A stretch of DNA of 64,000 nt from Acidobacteriaceae bacterium (lineage in GTDB: Bacteria; Acidobacteriota; Terriglobia; Terriglobales; Acidobacteriaceae): contig PLCS01000007.1 in the NCBI GenBank assembly GCA_003134855.1, positions 1 through 64,000 of the forward strand, given 5' to 3'. Below are positions 1-8,997 of the stretch, in pieces. The number at the start of each line of letters is the position of its first letter. The stretch's first letter is position 1. The notes beneath the pieces were generated by a model. The model saw only the letters and a program-made list of their open reading frames with translations, was not told the DNA's origin and made no database searches. Position numbers and translations under genes: made by a program.

Positions 1-960
1 GATACCATGACGGCGCCGCTCACCGATCAATTTCCTGCCGGTCTTACCGTTAACGGCGCCGCCGGCACTACCTGTGGTGGAGCTGTCGCCGCCCCCATGG
101 GGAGCACGGCCGTAACTCTGACCGGAGGGGTCATACCTGCCAACGGCTCCTGTACTGTCACCGTGATGGTCACCGCGTCAATCGCCGGCACATATATCAA
201 CACGGTTCCATCCGGCGCATTAGCGACCGGCAATGGCAATAACTCATCCCCGGCCGTTGCCACCCTGACCGTCACCCCTGCCCCGGTTGCGCCCACACTG
301 GCAAAATCGTTCAACCCGGCAACTATTTCTGCCAACGGTGTTTCGACACTTGTGCTTACGCTAAACAACAGCAACTCCGTCGTCGATACCATGACGGCGC
401 CGCTCACCGATCAATTTCCTGCCGGTCTTACTGTCAACGGAGCCGCCAGCACTACCTGTGGTGGAGCTGTCGCCGCGCCCATGGGGGGCACGACCGTAAC
501 TCTGACCGGAGGGATCATACCTGCCAAAGGCTCCTGTACTGTCACCGTGATGGTCACCGCGTCAACCGCGGGCACATATATCAACACGGTTCCATCCGGC
601 GCATTGATGACCGGCAATGGCAATAACTCAGCCCCGGCCGTTGCCACCCTGACCGTCACTCCTGTCATCGTTCTGGTTGCGCCCACGCTGGCAAAATCGT
701 TCAGCCCGGCGACCGTTCCCGCCAAGGGTGTTTCGACACTCGTGCTTACGCTGAACAACAGCAACCCCGTCATCGATACCATGACGGCGCCGCTCACCGA
801 TCAATTTCCTGCCGGTCTTACCGTCAACGGAGCCGCCGGCACTACCTGCGGTGGAACTATTGCCGCGCCCATGGGGAGCACGGCCGTAACTCTGACCGGA
901 GGGATCATACCTGCCAATGGCTCCTGCACGGTCACCGTGGTGGTCACTCCGGATTGTGGT
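1..960 (+). repeat. Near-identical tandem 384/390-bp coding repeats
   Basis: Units beginning GATACCATGACGGCGCCG start at 1, 385 and 775, so they are 384 and 390 bp long. The extra 6 bp in the second unit comes from a longer linker before GTTGCGCCCAC. Identity falls sharply after about 960, where later units are similar only at protein level. The pattern points to recent duplication or gene conversion within the surface-protein gene. Confidence 0.85.
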
Positions 961-2700
961 GAGTGCTCTTATGAAAATACCGTGAGCGCGGGCGCACTGC
1001 AAACCGACCACGGTACGAACGCTGCCGCTGCCATGGCCACTCTGACCGCCACCAATGCCGTCCTAGGCGGTACGCCTACCGTAGGCAAGTTCTTCTACCC
1101 GGCTGCAATCTTGCCGGGAGCGTCCACCACGCTTACCATCACCCTGTCGAACACCGATGCCACGGCCGCAACGCTGACCGCGCCGTTCACTGACAGCCTG
1201 CCCGCCGGCATGGTCGTCTACGGCCTCCCCACCGCGATTCCCGACAACACCTGCGGTGGAACGCTCACTGCCTCCAATGGCAGCGCGTCTGTAACCCTCA
1301 CCGACGGCCAGATACCGGCGAACAGCACTTGCGCGATCACCGTATTTGTCTCCGTGCTGAATGCGGGGACTTACGTCAACTCCCTTAAGATCGGGACGCT
1401 CAAAACAAGCAACGGCAACAATGCGAACCAGGCAGATGCATCGCTTGTCGTCGGCGCGTCCGCCAGCGCGGGCACACAGTTGCTCAAGACCTTCTCTCCT
1501 TCCACGATCAATGTTGATGGCATCTCAACGTTGACCATTACCCTCATGAATCCCTACTCCCAGGCCGCAACGCTGGAGGCGCCGCTGGTCGATAACATGC
1601 CTGCGGGCATGGTCGTCTATGGCAACGCAAGTAACACCTGCGGTGGAGCGGTCAACGCCCCTCCGGGCAGCTCAACAGTGACTCTTACCGGCGGCTCAAT
1701 TCCGGCCAACGGCTTCTGCACCATGACCGTTCAAGTGACTGCCCCTTGCGCCAACTATTTCAATAATCTGCCCGCTGGAGCCTTGCAGACCAGCAACGGC
1801 GGCAATCAGGAACCCTCCGGCGCGAGCCTGACCGTAACCCGTAATAGTGTGCTTACCATTACCTGCTCAGCAGTGACCACGGGCGTTGTGGGAGTGTCCT
1901 TTGACAGCGGCCCGATAAACGTGACGGGCGGGACTGCGCCCTACAGCTACTCGATTGTGGGCACGCTACCCGCAGGCCTGTCACTGACCACCTCAACCGG
2001 CGAGATCACAGGAACGCCGACTGCGAGCGGCACCTTCTCGATGATGGTGACTGATGCCAACGGCGCAACCGGCACCTCGTGCAACATCATCATTATCTCC
2101 GGAAACGCAAGCCCCGGATACACGCTTAACGTGAATCCATCGAGTGTCACCGTAGTGGCAGGACAACAGGCAACCACGTCCTTCACTTTCACTCCGTATG
2201 GCGGATTCGTAGGCACCGTCGGCTTCTCCTGCTCTGGTCTGCCCGTCGGCGCCACATGCACCTTCGCACCGCTTAGTGTCACCGCTAACGGGTCGAATAC
2301 AGTGCAAACCTCGACGTTGACCATCACCACAACCGCCAGCGGAACGGCCACCATCGCCCAAAACAGAACTACGCAAGGGCCAACGCTGGCAGCCGTCTTC
2401 TTCCTCCCTGGCCTGTTGCTTGGCAGCTTCATCGCGTGGCGGCGTCGGTCGTTCACAGTTCGCATGGGTGGCATACTGCTCCTGCTGCTGGTTGGCACCA
2501 TCTTGGTTAGCGGTGCCCTAGGATGCGCCGGCGGCAGCGGCGCCGGCGGCAGCGGCAGCGGCGGCAGCGGCGTACAAACCGGCACCCCACTGGGCACGGA
2601 TGTCGTTACCGTCGTGGCAAATGCTAATGTTTCCTCCACGACGTCCGGCGCTTCCAGTTCCACCCAAACCGCAACCTTCACCTTGACAGTCACCCAGTAG
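1..2700 (+). CDS. Large repetitive surface/secreted protein with DUF11-like repeats, 3' part
   Basis: The reading frame is open to the left edge, so the gene begins outside the window. The visible ~899 residues hold about five Ig-like/DUF11-type units with the recurring pattern LTDQFPAGL...TCGG...VTLTGG.IPA.GSCT(V/M)TV. A putative Ig domain (SFDSGPINVTGGTAPYSYS) follows near residue 635, then another Ig-like stretch. Near residues 797-840 there is a hydrophobic segment, an RRR stretch and a second hydrophobic segment ending LGCAGGSG, then a Gly/Ser linker and a short final beta-rich tail. The first three units are almost identical at DNA level. Role unknown; a structural or adhesive envelope protein is an inference from family architecture. 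A perfect hairpin follows the stop codon. Confidence 0.75.
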   Translation, partial: DTMTAPLTDQFPAGLTVNGAAGTTCGGAVAAPMGSTAVTLTGGVIPANGSCTVTVMVTASIAGTYINTVPSGALATGNGNNSSPAVATLTVTPAPVAPTLAKSFNPATISANGVSTLVLTLNNSNSVVDTMTAPLTDQFPAGLTVNGAASTTCGGAVAAPMGGTTVTLTGGIIPAKGSCTVTVMVTASTAGTYINTVPSGALMTGNGNNSAPAVATLTVTPVIVLVAPTLAKSFSPATVPAKGVSTLVLTLNNSNPVIDTMTAPLTDQFPAGLTVNGAAGTTCGGTIAAPMGSTAVTLTGGIIPANGSCTVTVVVTPDCGECSYENTVSAGALQTDHGTNAAAAMATLTATNAVLGGTPTVGKFFYPAAILPGASTTLTITLSNTDATAATLTAPFTDSLPAGMVVYGLPTAIPDNTCGGTLTASNGSASVTLTDGQIPANSTCAITVFVSVLNAGTYVNSLKIGTLKTSNGNNANQADASLVVGASASAGTQLLKTFSPSTINVDGISTLTITLMNPYSQAATLEAPLVDNMPAGMVVYGNASNTCGGAVNAPPGSSTVTLTGGSIPANGFCTMTVQVTAPCANYFNNLPAGALQTSNGGNQEPSGASLTVTRNSVLTITCSAVTTGVVGVSFDSGPINVTGGTAPYSYSIVGTLPAGLSLTTSTGEITGTPTASGTFSMMVTDANGATGTSCNIIIISGNASPGYTLNVNPSSVTVVAGQQATTSFTFTPYGGFVGTVGFSCSGLPVGATCTFAPLSVTANGSNTVQTSTLTITTTASGTATIAQNRTTQGPTLAAVFFLPGLLLGSFIAWRRRSFTVRMGGILLLLLVGTILVSGALGCAGGSGAGGSGSGGSGVQTGTPLGTDVVTVVANANVSSTTSGASSSTQTATFTLTVTQ

Positions 2701-2707
2701 TCCCGTT

Positions 2708-2739
2708 ATTCCTGGCCGCTCTAAGCAGCGGCCAGGAAT
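2708..2739 (+). terminator. Hairpin after the repetitive surface-protein gene
   Basis: A perfect 13-bp stem (ATTCCTGGCCGCT paired with AGCGGCCAGGAAT) with a 6-nt loop lies 8 bp after the stop codon. It has no clear U-tract, so intrinsic termination is plausible but not certain. Confidence 0.55.
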
Positions 2740-2929
2740 GCCTGTCATCAACGAAGGGGATAGCATCCGATTTGGATTTCACACCTTACGGCATAGTCTG
2801 GCGTCCTACCTTGTCCAGCAGGGGAAAGACCCCAAGACAGTTCAGACCCTTCTCCGCCACGCAGACGTCGCAACCACCGTCGGAATTTACACCCTTACCG
2901 GAGGCAGAAACGAATCGTGGCCTCCATAG
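2738..2929 (+). pseudogene. Tyrosine recombinase/integrase C-terminal remnant
   Basis: The frame encodes only the end of a phage-type integrase. HTLRHSLASYLVQQG carries the HxxR catalytic box, and LLRHADVATTVGIYT carries the second His and the catalytic Tyr. A complete enzyme needs about 300 more N-terminal residues including the first catalytic Arg. Upstream lies the hairpin of the preceding gene, so the remnant has no promoter region of its own. It is read as the scar of a lost mobile element. Confidence 0.7.
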
Positions 2930-2999
2930 AAGGAATTCGCGAGGAAAACCAGACGGGGAGAGACCAACGTAATTCGTAAACAGTGTGCATCGAGGCGCA

Positions 3000-3647
3000 A
3001 TGAGACAAGAAAGCAAAGGCATGAACAATATTGAGACCGAGAAGCTTTACCTGACCGCCAGGTTTACGAGTGCAATCGACTATGCGCGTCACATCCATAT
3101 CGAACGGCGCAAGGGAACCGACGTTCCGTACTTGGCGCATCTCCTGGGGGTTGTTTCCCTGGTCATGGGCGAGGTTGGGTACGTACGCTTCCCTGTCACA
3201 GAAGACATGGTGATTGCAGCCCTTCTTCATGACGCCGCAGAAGATCACGGAGGGTTGCCGCGGCTCAGGGATATCGAGCACAATTTCGGCTCGAATGTGA
3301 CGCGTATGGTTGCGGGACTGTCCGATAGTCTTACGGAGGACCCCAGCAAGAAGCAATCCTGGCTGGAGCGCAAACAAACCTATATCCAAAGGCTTCGCGA
3401 AGAACCGGCCGATGTCCAGCTCATTTCGGTTGCCGACAAACTATACAACGCAAGGGCGATACTTGAGGATTACCGAGAGGTCGGACCGCGGGTTTGGGAA
3501 CGATTCAAACGTGGCCGAAACGACCAGATTTGGTATTTCGAGGAACTCATCAAAGTGTTCAAATTGTCTGGAGTGAATCGAATCGTGGGCGAATTGGAGC
3601 GTGTAGTCAACAATCTCAAGCAGATATCGGCAGAAGAGGCGCATTGA
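3000..3647 (+). CDS. HD-domain phosphohydrolase (RelA/SpoT hydrolase-like)
   Basis: This 215-residue protein has the layout of a stand-alone HD hydrolase related to the ppGpp hydrolase domain of SpoT: a first His in PYLAHLLGV, the HD pair in ALLHDAAEDHGG, and a later Asp in VADKLYNAR. There is no synthetase or TGS domain. ATG at 3000 is preferred because GAGG lies about 6 nt upstream; GTG 2985 and ATG 3021 are alternatives. The substrate cannot be told from sequence: a small alarmone hydrolase is possible, but other nucleotides are equally so. It stands alone between an integrase scrap and a dienelactone hydrolase gene. Confidence 0.75.
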   Translation: MRQESKGMNNIETEKLYLTARFTSAIDYARHIHIERRKGTDVPYLAHLLGVVSLVMGEVGYVRFPVTEDMVIAALLHDAAEDHGGLPRLRDIEHNFGSNVTRMVAGLSDSLTEDPSKKQSWLERKQTYIQRLREEPADVQLISVADKLYNARAILEDYREVGPRVWERFKRGRNDQIWYFEELIKVFKLSGVNRIVGELERVVNNLKQISAEEAH

Positions 3648-3688
3648 TTGGATGACACGTGGATAGCGCGAATCGAGGAGGAAGGAAA

Positions 3689-4360
3689 ATGAGTGAGTAC
3701 GTGACATTGACGGCCACGGATGGGCATGAACTTAACGCCTATGTAGCGCGGCCGGAGGGCACACCCGTCGCGGGGCTTGTGGTGGTGCAGGAGATATTCG
3801 GAGTCAACACGCACATTCGCTCCGTAGCCGACGGTTATGCAAAAGACGGATTTCTGGTGGTGGCTCCTGCGCTCTTTGACCGTATTGAGCGGGGAGTAGA
3901 GCTTGGCTACGAGGGCGCCGATATGCAGAAGGCGATGGGATTTATGCCGAAGCTCGACCCCGTGAACGCCTTGGCGGATATCGCGGCTGCGATGGCGTTT
4001 GCCGAAAGCACGCCGGGAAGGAAAATTGGTGTTATCGGCTACTGCTTCGGCGGAACGATGGCGTGGGTGGCTGCGGCGCGGCTGCATCCTGCGGCTGCGG
4101 TGGGGTACTACGGTGGCCGCATTGGAAACTATGCCTGCGAGATGCTCTCTGCGCCTGTGATGCTGCACTTCGGCAAGCAGGATACGCATATTCCAGCGGA
4201 GGAGGTGGAGAAGGTTCATGCCGCACATCCCGAGGTGGAAATCTACTGGTATGAGGCGGGACACGGCTTCAACTGCGATGCGCGGGGGAGCTACAACAAA
4301 GAGGCTGCGGTTGAGGCGCGAGAGCGGACCCTGCGTTTTCTCAAAAAGCATCTGGCGTAA
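3689..4360 (+). CDS. Dienelactone hydrolase family protein
   Basis: A 223-residue alpha/beta hydrolase. The nucleophile motif GYCFGG places the catalytic Cys near residue 119. The acid Asp lies in FGKQDTHIP and the His in EAGHGFNCD, together the Cys-Asp-His triad of dienelactone hydrolases. The oxyanion-side motif VVVQEIFGVN is near residue 35. ATG 3689 is chosen because GGAGGAAGGA lies just upstream; an upstream GTG at 3659 lacks such a site. Family members act on 4-carboxymethylenebut-2-en-4-olide in chlorocatechol breakdown, but no other aromatic-degradation genes are nearby, so the real substrate is unknown. It is probably cytoplasmic, as there is no signal peptide. Confidence 0.85.
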   Translation: MSEYVTLTATDGHELNAYVARPEGTPVAGLVVVQEIFGVNTHIRSVADGYAKDGFLVVAPALFDRIERGVELGYEGADMQKAMGFMPKLDPVNALADIAAAMAFAESTPGRKIGVIGYCFGGTMAWVAAARLHPAAAVGYYGGRIGNYACEMLSAPVMLHFGKQDTHIPAEEVEKVHAAHPEVEIYWYEAGHGFNCDARGSYNKEAAVEARERTLRFLKKHLA

Positions 4361-4391
4361 TGCCAGCGCCGGTTCTTGAGCGTGGCCGCAA

Positions 4392-5093
4392 CTACTTGGG
4401 AGCGCCGGGGAGTTGAAAGTCAATTCCGGCGTCGTGATTCACATTCGCTGTCGCAGCCAGGTCGAGTAGGTCAGTTGGGATAACACGGTGACGTTGATCC
4501 AGAACGTAGAGTGTGGCCCGAGTCAGAAGGTAGTTATGAATCCGCTCAGGAGGGCGACCGTCTCTGAAGACAAGCGTGACCGCATCCACGCTGTCCGAGG
4601 CTGGTGACGGATGCGACTGATCCGAAGCGGGCTGGTAGTGGTCAGGAGGCGCTGGCTGCCCCGGCTCCGCGGGCTGTCCATCGTATCCCCCGGACGCATC
4701 ACCCGGTGCGACCGTCGAGTCGCCATAGCCGCTGTCATCCGGGTATCCCAGAGAATAAGGGCCTGCCCATCCCGTCCATGGCGCAACCACGTAGGGAATC
4801 CCCGCTCTGGAAGGCGCCCGGTATAGCCTGCGATAGCGCCAAGCCCCGGTGTAGGCTGGGCGAGCGCTGAAATTGCTGGCACCGCCTCTTTGGAGGCCGC
4901 GGGCTGTGCTGAGAGATCTGCTGCCGGTATAGCGGGGAGAGCCTGAAAATCTACTCGGAACGGAAGCGCTGAAGCTCCCGTGGAACGCTGATCCGGAGTG
5001 GCCCGAGAAGCCTCCGCGAGATGCGGAGCGCTGGGCGCAGGCTGGAAGCGCAACCCCAACGACAATCAGCGCAATCGCGGTGAAACGCTTCAT
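4392..5093 (-). CDS. Secreted Gly/Ser/Tyr-rich protein of unknown function
   Basis: A 233-residue protein with a signal peptide (MKRFTAIALIVVGVALPACAQ, probable cleavage after CAQ). A low-complexity Ser/Gly/Arg/Tyr-rich middle follows, then a compact C-terminal module with VTLVFRDGRPPERIHNYLLTRATLYVLD near residues 172-199. I recognise no named domain, though this tail recurs in acidobacterial secreted proteins in my recollection. No Shine-Dalgarno is visible. TAATAT lies exactly 6 nt before the ATG, consistent with a leaderless transcript. It is convergent with the dienelactone hydrolase gene. Confidence 0.65.
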   Translation of the reverse strand: MKRFTAIALIVVGVALPACAQRSASRGGFSGHSGSAFHGSFSASVPSRFSGSPRYTGSRSLSTARGLQRGGASNFSARPAYTGAWRYRRLYRAPSRAGIPYVVAPWTGWAGPYSLGYPDDSGYGDSTVAPGDASGGYDGQPAEPGQPAPPDHYQPASDQSHPSPASDSVDAVTLVFRDGRPPERIHNYLLTRATLYVLDQRHRVIPTDLLDLAATANVNHDAGIDFQLPGAPK

Positions 5094-5099
5094 GAAGAC

Positions 5100-5105
5100 A
5101 TATTA
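5100..5105 (-). promoter_or_regulatory. -10-like TAATAT, 6 nt before the ATG of the 4392-5093 gene
   Basis: The minus strand reads TAATAT-gtcttc-ATG. Transcription would start at about the A of the ATG. The -35 region is weak. Confidence 0.4.
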
Positions 5106-5242
5106 CGCCTGTTTGCACATTGCTGGTTGGCGACGAACACCACCGACAGATTCGTCGATTGTGCCATGAGTAGTTCAATAGCCAGGCCGACACAGAAGTT
5201 ACCTCAACCGCCGGTGGCCATTCACAGCTCTGCGGCCACCGT

Positions 5243-6190
5243 TCATGCGCTCGCGGCATTCAGCTTCTGAATTGACTCCGCGTCCAGCTTCAACTTCGTG
5301 GCTTCCGCCAGATCGGCCAATTGTTTCTCATTCGTCGCACTGCCAATCGGAGCCGTGACTCCCGGCCGCGCAAGCAGCCAGGCCAGCGCCACGCGCGCCG
5401 GCGTCGATCCGCGTGCATGGGCCACTTCATCCAGCGCCGCAACCACACCGAATCCCCGCTCGTTCAGGTATTTCTGCACCGTTGCCCCGCGTGCCGCTTT
5501 CTCTGCGTCCTTTTGGCTGCGATACTTGCCGGTCAGAAAGCCACCTGCCAGCGAGTAGTAGGTAATCACGCCGATCTGGTATTTCTCCACCACGGGAAGC
5601 AGGTCTGTCTCGAAGGCGGAGCGCTCCATCAGGTTGTAGTGCGGCTGCAGCGAGATATAGCTTGCCAGCCCACGCTTGCGGCTCGTCTCCAGGGCCTCGG
5701 CCAGCCGAGTTCCGCTGTAATTGGATGCGCCAATGAACCGAACTTTCCCCTGCTTCACCAGCGCATCGAAGGCAGTGAGCGTCTCTTCCAGCGAGGTCTC
5801 CGGATCGTCCCTGTGCGCCTGGTAGAGGTCGATATAGTCGGTCTGCAACCGCTGCAGCGAATCCTCCACCGCCTGGCGGATGTAGGCCGCCTTCAGCCCC
5901 TTCTTGCCCTCGCCCATCTCCACGCCGACTTTGGTCGCCAGGATCACGTCTTTGCGCTTGCCGGACTTCGCAAACCACTTGCCGATGATGGTCTCCGACT
6001 CGCCCCCCTTGTTCCCAGCAACCCACCGAGAATACACATCCGCGGTATCCACGAAGTTCAATCCGGCATCAAGCGCCGCATCGAGCAGGCGAAAGGCCTC
6101 CACCTCAGGCACCGTCCACCCAAAGACGTTGCCGCCCAGGCAAATCATGGGCACATCAGGCCCGGCAGTTCCAAGCTTCCGCTTTTCCAT
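5243..6190 (-). CDS. Aldo/keto reductase
   Basis: A 315-residue NAD(P)H-dependent oxidoreductase of the AKR fold. Visible motifs are LGTAGPDVPMICLGGNVFGW at the N-terminus, the catalytic-region FVDTADVYS (Asp, Tyr), the Lys in ILATKVGVEMGEG, the His in LYQAHRDDPETS, and the C-terminal cofactor-binding stretch APIGSATNEKQLADL. The start at 6190 is supported by GAGGAG upstream; an in-frame codon at 6223 adds 11 residues without support. It resembles the YajO/Tas-like class, whose substrates are usually small aldehydes or ketones; the actual substrate is unknown. It is a single gene, oppositely oriented to the glycan enzyme downstream. Confidence 0.88.
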   Translation of the reverse strand: MEKRKLGTAGPDVPMICLGGNVFGWTVPEVEAFRLLDAALDAGLNFVDTADVYSRWVAGNKGGESETIIGKWFAKSGKRKDVILATKVGVEMGEGKKGLKAAYIRQAVEDSLQRLQTDYIDLYQAHRDDPETSLEETLTAFDALVKQGKVRFIGASNYSGTRLAEALETSRKRGLASYISLQPHYNLMERSAFETDLLPVVEKYQIGVITYYSLAGGFLTGKYRSQKDAEKAARGATVQKYLNERGFGVVAALDEVAHARGSTPARVALAWLLARPGVTAPIGSATNEKQLADLAEATKLKLDAESIQKLNAASA

Positions 6191-6350
6191 CTGCGATTCT
6201 CCTCTCACCATCGTACGCGCCACTGGGGCAGAGGCAGTGAACTCCAGCGCGAGATTAATATGGATCAGCCACCGGCCTTCGTCTGCACTTCAACAAACGC
6301 GCCGGCTCAGTGAGTGAACCGGGCTGTTGTCACCAGTTGACTTGGAAACG

Positions 6351-6385
6351 CTCCCAGGTCCGAGAATCCGGACCTGGGGCACCCA
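6351..6385 (-). repeat. Dispersed hairpin repeat family B, copy 1
   Basis: CCCAGGTCCG and its complement CGGACCTGGG form a hairpin that ends in GGGGCACCCA, the reverse complement of the TGGGTGCCCC end shared by family B. It lies in the ~370-bp space before the GH74 gene, which otherwise holds only the promoter. Confidence 0.6.
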
Positions 6386-6500
6386 AATTCGTGTGTGGAC
6401 ATGGGCCAACGCGCCACGTCTCGACTCTAAGAAATCGAACATGGTTGGAGCGAGGTAAGACGAGCGACAACCATACAACGAACTACCCTTGTATTTTCTC

Positions 6501-6529
6501 TTGACAAACGTGTATGCGCGCCGCACAAT
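6501..6529 (+). promoter_or_regulatory. Sigma70-type promoter for the GH74 gene
   Basis: A consensus -35 TTGACA (6501-6506), a 17-nt spacer and CACAAT (6524-6529) as -10. Transcription would start near 6536, followed by GAAGGAGGT (6541-6549) and ATG 6561. Confidence 0.6.
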
Positions 6530-6560
6530 GCGCTCCAGAGGAAGGAGGTATGTGTTCAAT

Positions 6561-8954
6561 ATGCGCCTATTCGCTTCTTTGTCCCCCAAATGGGGCGATT
6601 TGCTTCGTGTGCTTGGCTTGGTTGCAATCTTGCCAGGTCTGTTCAGTTCGTCAACCGCGTCAGCTCAAGGGCTGTGGTTCGATTTCAACCCTTACAACTT
6701 CAACAATGTGGTGATTGGCGGCGGCGGGGGCTTCATCCCTGGAATCGTCTTCAGCACCAAGGAACCCGGTCTGGTGTACGCCCGGACGGATATTGGCGGT
6801 GCGTACCGGTTCGATACGCATGCGGGCCGGTGGATTCCGCTGCTGGACTGGGTGGGCTTTGCGGACTGGAACCTGAGCGGTGTGGAGAGCATTGCGATCG
6901 ATCCAGTGGACCCGCACCGCGTGTATCTGGCGGTGGGAACTTACACCAACGATTACACGACCGAGAACGGCGCGATTCTGCGTTCGTTCGACGAAGGGCG
7001 GCGGTTCCAGACGATTAACCTGCCATTCAAAGTCGGCAGCAACATGCCTGGCCGCGGGATGGGTGAGCGGCTTGCTATTGATCCAAACAACACTCGCATT
7101 CTTTATCTTGGAACCCGGAGCGGGAACGGGCTTTGGCGGAGTATGGATGCCGGCGAGACATGGGCTAAGGTGACTAACTTCCCTGACACCGGCCCTTACC
7201 ATGAGCCGGCCTACGGCCCGGGTGACACCTATGACCTGGACCCGATTGGCGTGGTTTGGGAGACGTTCGACCCGCGCACGACGGTGACTGTGGGCGGCCG
7301 GAAAGTGTCAAAGAATATCTATGTGGGCGTGGCAGACCCGGCGAGCAGCCTGTGGCAGAGTAACGATGGCGGGCAAACGTGGACGGCGGTTGTTGGGCAG
7401 CCGACCGGCGTGATGCCGCACCACGGCAAGCTCGCGTCTACGGGGATTCTTTACCTGAGCTACAACAACAATGCGGGACCCTATGACGGCTCGGCCGGCG
7501 ATGTGTGGAAGTATGACACGGGCGCGACGGCCTGGACGCTGATTACTCCGCCTGCGTCGCCGCTGAACGGAGGGTATGGGTTTGGCGGGTTAACGGTGGA
7601 TGCGGAAAACCCGAATACGATTGTCGTTTCGGCGCTGAACCAATGGTGGCCGGACACGCAAATCTTCCGCAGCCTGGACGGGGGAACCAACTGGAACCTG
7701 ATCTGGAACGTGAACTGGTCTAACCCCTGGCCCAATGTGTTGGCTCCGAACTACACGCTGAGCTACGCATCGGTTGCGCCGTGGCTGACGTTCGGCGCAA
7801 CGCCGGCAACATGCACGGTGCCGGGGACGACCAATTCGCTGTGTCCGCAGCCGACGCCGAAGCTGGGCTGGATGGTTGAGTCGCTGGAGGTAGATCCCTT
7901 CGATTCGAGCCATATGCTGTATGGCACGGGCGCAACGATGTATGGCACGGACAACCTGACGGCCTGGGACTCGGGCGGCGAGGCCAACATATCAGTGGCC
8001 GCGGTGGGGATTGAAGAGACGGCCGTGCAGGACCTGATTAGTCCACCGGCGGGCACGGCTCATCTGATCAGTGCCGTGGCCGACAATGGAGGTTACACGC
8101 ACAACGACCTTTCAGTGCCGAGCGTGATGGATGCGAACCCGGTATTCACCACGGGCACGAGCCTGGATTACGCGGAACTGAGCCCGAGCTTCATTGTTCG
8201 CGTGGGAACGGGCAGCAGCAACGGAGAGAACATCGCGTTCTCGGGCGACGACGGGCAGACGTGGACTCCTGGAGCCACGCAACCTTCAGGCGCGTCAGGT
8301 GGAACAGTGGCTGCCGCGGCCAATGGCAGCCTTGTGGTGTGGAGCTGCGGACCGGGAGTGTACTTCTCCGCAGACATGGGAACGACCTGGACGGCATCGA
8401 CCGGCGCACCGGCTGGGGCGAGCGTGCGGGCCGACCGTGTGAATCCGCTGAAGTTCTACGCATTCGCCAACGGCGTCTTCTACATCAGCACCAATGGCGG
8501 TCAGACCTTCGCCTCTAGCGCTGCGAGCAACCTGCCGCCGGCGGGCACGCCTGCGCAGTTCAAGGCAACGCCCGGCCACGAGGGCGACATCTGGCTGGCG
8601 GGCGGAAGCACAACCACGGCGTACGGCATCTGGCATTCGCTCAATGGCGGTCATTCATTCTTCAAGCTGTGGGAGGTCGAGGCGGCCAGCACAATTGGCT
8701 TCGGGATGCCAGCACGTTTCCACAAATACCCGGCGCTTTACAGCAGTGCAGAGGTGTTTGGTGTCTGGGGCATCTACCGCTCCGACGATGCCGGATTCAC
8801 CTGGCTTCGGATCAACGACGATCAACACCAATACGCACTCACCAACAGCGCCATCACCGGTGATCCCCGCATCTACGGCCGCGTCTATTTCGGTACAAAC
8901 GGTCGCGGAATCATCTACGGAAATCCAGTACCTTCACATACTGAGTCTCGCTAA
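6561..8954 (+). CDS. GH74 family secreted beta-glucanase (xyloglucanase-type)
   Basis: A 797-residue protein with a signal peptide ending near STASAQ (residue 36). Two seven-bladed-propeller halves carry many BNR/Asp-box signatures (SxDxGxTW, for example SMDAGETW, SNDGGQTW, SGDDGQTW). GH74 hallmarks are clear: VVIGGGGGFIPGIVF, YARTDIGGAYR with the catalytic-base candidate D77, DWVGFADWNL, and EETAVQDLISPP with the acid candidate D491. Family members cut the beta-1,4-glucan backbone of xyloglucan in the periplasm or outside the cell. The start follows GGAGGT by 11 nt. With the TonB receptor operon and the GH3 lipoprotein to the right it suggests hemicellulose use. Exact specificity (endo or chain-end) is not readable here. 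Confidence 0.9.
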   Translation: MRLFASLSPKWGDLLRVLGLVAILPGLFSSSTASAQGLWFDFNPYNFNNVVIGGGGGFIPGIVFSTKEPGLVYARTDIGGAYRFDTHAGRWIPLLDWVGFADWNLSGVESIAIDPVDPHRVYLAVGTYTNDYTTENGAILRSFDEGRRFQTINLPFKVGSNMPGRGMGERLAIDPNNTRILYLGTRSGNGLWRSMDAGETWAKVTNFPDTGPYHEPAYGPGDTYDLDPIGVVWETFDPRTTVTVGGRKVSKNIYVGVADPASSLWQSNDGGQTWTAVVGQPTGVMPHHGKLASTGILYLSYNNNAGPYDGSAGDVWKYDTGATAWTLITPPASPLNGGYGFGGLTVDAENPNTIVVSALNQWWPDTQIFRSLDGGTNWNLIWNVNWSNPWPNVLAPNYTLSYASVAPWLTFGATPATCTVPGTTNSLCPQPTPKLGWMVESLEVDPFDSSHMLYGTGATMYGTDNLTAWDSGGEANISVAAVGIEETAVQDLISPPAGTAHLISAVADNGGYTHNDLSVPSVMDANPVFTTGTSLDYAELSPSFIVRVGTGSSNGENIAFSGDDGQTWTPGATQPSGASGGTVAAAANGSLVVWSCGPGVYFSADMGTTWTASTGAPAGASVRADRVNPLKFYAFANGVFYISTNGGQTFASSAASNLPPAGTPAQFKATPGHEGDIWLAGGSTTTAYGIWHSLNGGHSFFKLWEVEAASTIGFGMPARFHKYPALYSSAEVFGVWGIYRSDDAGFTWLRINDDQHQYALTNSAITGDPRIYGRVYFGTNGRGIIYGNPVPSHTESR

Positions 8955-8966
8955 CTCACTCCAAAC

Positions 8967-8997
8967 CGATGGGCCTCAAGCAGATCGAGGCCCATCG
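8967..8997 (+). terminator. Hairpin terminator after the GH74 gene
   Basis: An 11-bp perfect stem CGATGGGCCTC / GAGGCCCATCG with a 9-nt loop, 12 bp after the stop codon and followed by a weak T-rich tail. Confidence 0.65.

Noticed and set aside
1..960. CRISPR array as explanation of the tandem repeats
   Set aside because: Units are ~384-390 bp, lie in frame inside a coding sequence and have no spacer pattern; no array was seen elsewhere either.
1947..2693. A minus-strand frame under the surface-protein gene
   Set aside because: It mirrors the repetitive Val/Thr-rich gene and lacks start signals.
3470..4423. A 317-codon minus-strand frame across the HD and dienelactone hydrolase genes
   Set aside because: It crosses two well-supported genes and carries no domain.
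6290..6589. A 99-codon minus-strand frame before the GH74 gene
   Set aside because: It covers a hairpin repeat and the GH74 promoter, and has no family resemblance.
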